NCBI RefSeq assembly: GCF_001644575.1
Contig: NZ_CP015596.1
Location: forward strand, 2,852,001-2,916,000
DNA: 64,000 nucleotides
Direction: 5' to 3'
From: Mycobacterium adipatum
Lineage (GTDB): Bacteria; Actinomycetota; Actinomycetes; Mycobacteriales; Mycobacteriaceae
This document shows, one piece after another, positions 63,512 through 64,000 of the stretch (within the stretch, counting starts at the first letter, position 1; every line of letters begins with the position of its first letter). The position numbers and the translations under genes were made by a program. The notes below the pieces were generated by a model. The model searched no databases, had not been told where the DNA came from, and saw only the letters and a list, made by a program, of their open reading frames with translations.

Positions 63512-64000
63512 ATGGGCATCGAGTTCGAGAGCATCGTCGACCATCCGATCGACGAGGTGTTCGCCTGGCACACCAGGCCGGGCGCCATGCGGCGGCTGGT
63601 ACCACCGTTTCAGCCGATGACGGTGATCGCCGAGACCGACTCGCTCGCCGACGGGCAGGCGGTGCTCGGGCTGCCCGGCGGGTTGCGCTGGGTGGCGCAG
63701 CATGAGCCGGCCGAGTTCGACCCCCCGCACCGGTTCGTCGACACGTTGGCATCCGACGGGCCGGCGTCCTGGCCGGCCCGGGTGATCGGCACCTGGCGGC
63801 ACACCCACGAGTACGCCGAGGCCGGTGCCGGCACTCGGGTGTACGACCGGGTCGATGCCATCGTGCCGGCGGCGGCATTGCGGCCGATGTTTGTCTACCG
63901 GCACACCCAGTTGGCCGAGGACCTCGCCGCCCACCGCGCCGCCGGGATGGCGCCGATGGTGATCGCAGTGACCGGTGCCAGTGGTCTCGTCGGTGACGCG
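63512..64000 (+). CDS. TIGR01777-type SDR epimerase with N-terminal SRPBCC domain, truncated by window edge
   Basis: 163 codons are visible. Residues 1-150 form a START-like domain (FESIVDHPIDEVFAWHTRPGAMRRLVPP). The NAD-binding Rossmann start VIAVTGASGLVG then appears at the window end. This order, START then sugar-epimerase-like SDR, is found in one branch of the TIGR01777 family. Substrate unknown. ATG 63512 is the first start. The rest of the gene lies outside the window. Confidence 0.85.
   Translation, partial: MGIEFESIVDHPIDEVFAWHTRPGAMRRLVPPFQPMTVIAETDSLADGQAVLGLPGGLRWVAQHEPAEFDPPHRFVDTLASDGPASWPARVIGTWRHTHEYAEAGAGTRVYDRVDAIVPAAALRPMFVYRHTQLAEDLAAHRAAGMAPMVIAVTGASGLVGDA

Overview
The window is about 64 kb of GC-rich actinobacterial chromosome from a Mycobacterium/Mycolicibacterium-type organism. 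Mycobacterial marker families are present in the M. tuberculosis order of roughly Rv2212 to Rv2143: QcrCAB with CtaC/CtaE/CtaF, MmpS3, PimB', MptA, LppM, PknL with its Rv2175c-like partner, SepF, and Wag31. The PE_PGRS and IS6110 genes that interrupt this stretch in M. tuberculosis are absent, which suggests a non-tuberculous, possibly fast-growing species. The species cannot be fixed from the sequence alone. Rv names below are recalled homologies, not search results.

Layout. 1-2.7 kb: truncated adenylate cyclase, gcvT, ilvE. 2.8-7.2 kb: a minus-strand operon of a DUF3043 membrane protein, cobU, cobT, cobS and selO. 7.3-12.5 kb: glycerate kinase, an A-type Fe-S carrier, a membrane protein, adenosine kinase, asnB. 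12.6-20.6 kb: respiratory genes (ctaC-ctaF, and qcrB/qcrA/qcrC/ctaE on the opposite strand) with mmpS3 and a frameshifted DinB/DUF664 gene. 20.7-29 kb: trpD, a DnaQ/GIY-YIG nuclease, ripC, a lipoprotein metallopeptidase, pimB', fadD15. 29-36.7 kb: two small START-like genes, an ArsA-like ATPase, an acyltransferase, a GT87 mannosyltransferase, an oligoribonuclease-like exonuclease, aroG. 36.7-42.5 kb: pknL and its divergent substrate gene, mptA, a polyprenyl synthase, lppM, a GNAT protein. 42.7-62.4 kb: the dcw (division and cell wall) cluster from mraZ to wag31. 62.4-64 kb: a small membrane protein, a phosphoribosyltransferase and a truncated epimerase.

The genes work together mainly in envelope biogenesis. 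The dcw cluster makes lipid II and the septal machinery; PimB', MptA, the GT87 enzyme and LppM serve lipoarabinomannan synthesis or trafficking; RipC cuts peptidoglycan; SepF and Wag31 organise division and polar growth. The bcc-aa3 genes provide the main proton-pumping respiratory branch.

Most of the window is conserved core genome. No defence system, prophage, IS element, CRISPR array, tRNA or rRNA was found. The departures from expectation are: murD is missing from its usual place between mraY and ftsW; two genes appear to lack any ATG/GTG/TTG start and share a CTGA stop-start overlap; a 16-bp tandem duplication lies at the ripC stop; a DinB-like gene carries a one-base frameshift; a repeat family lies downstream of ilvE; and at least a dozen genes have a -10 box 6-7 nt before the start codon, as expected for leaderless mRNAs.
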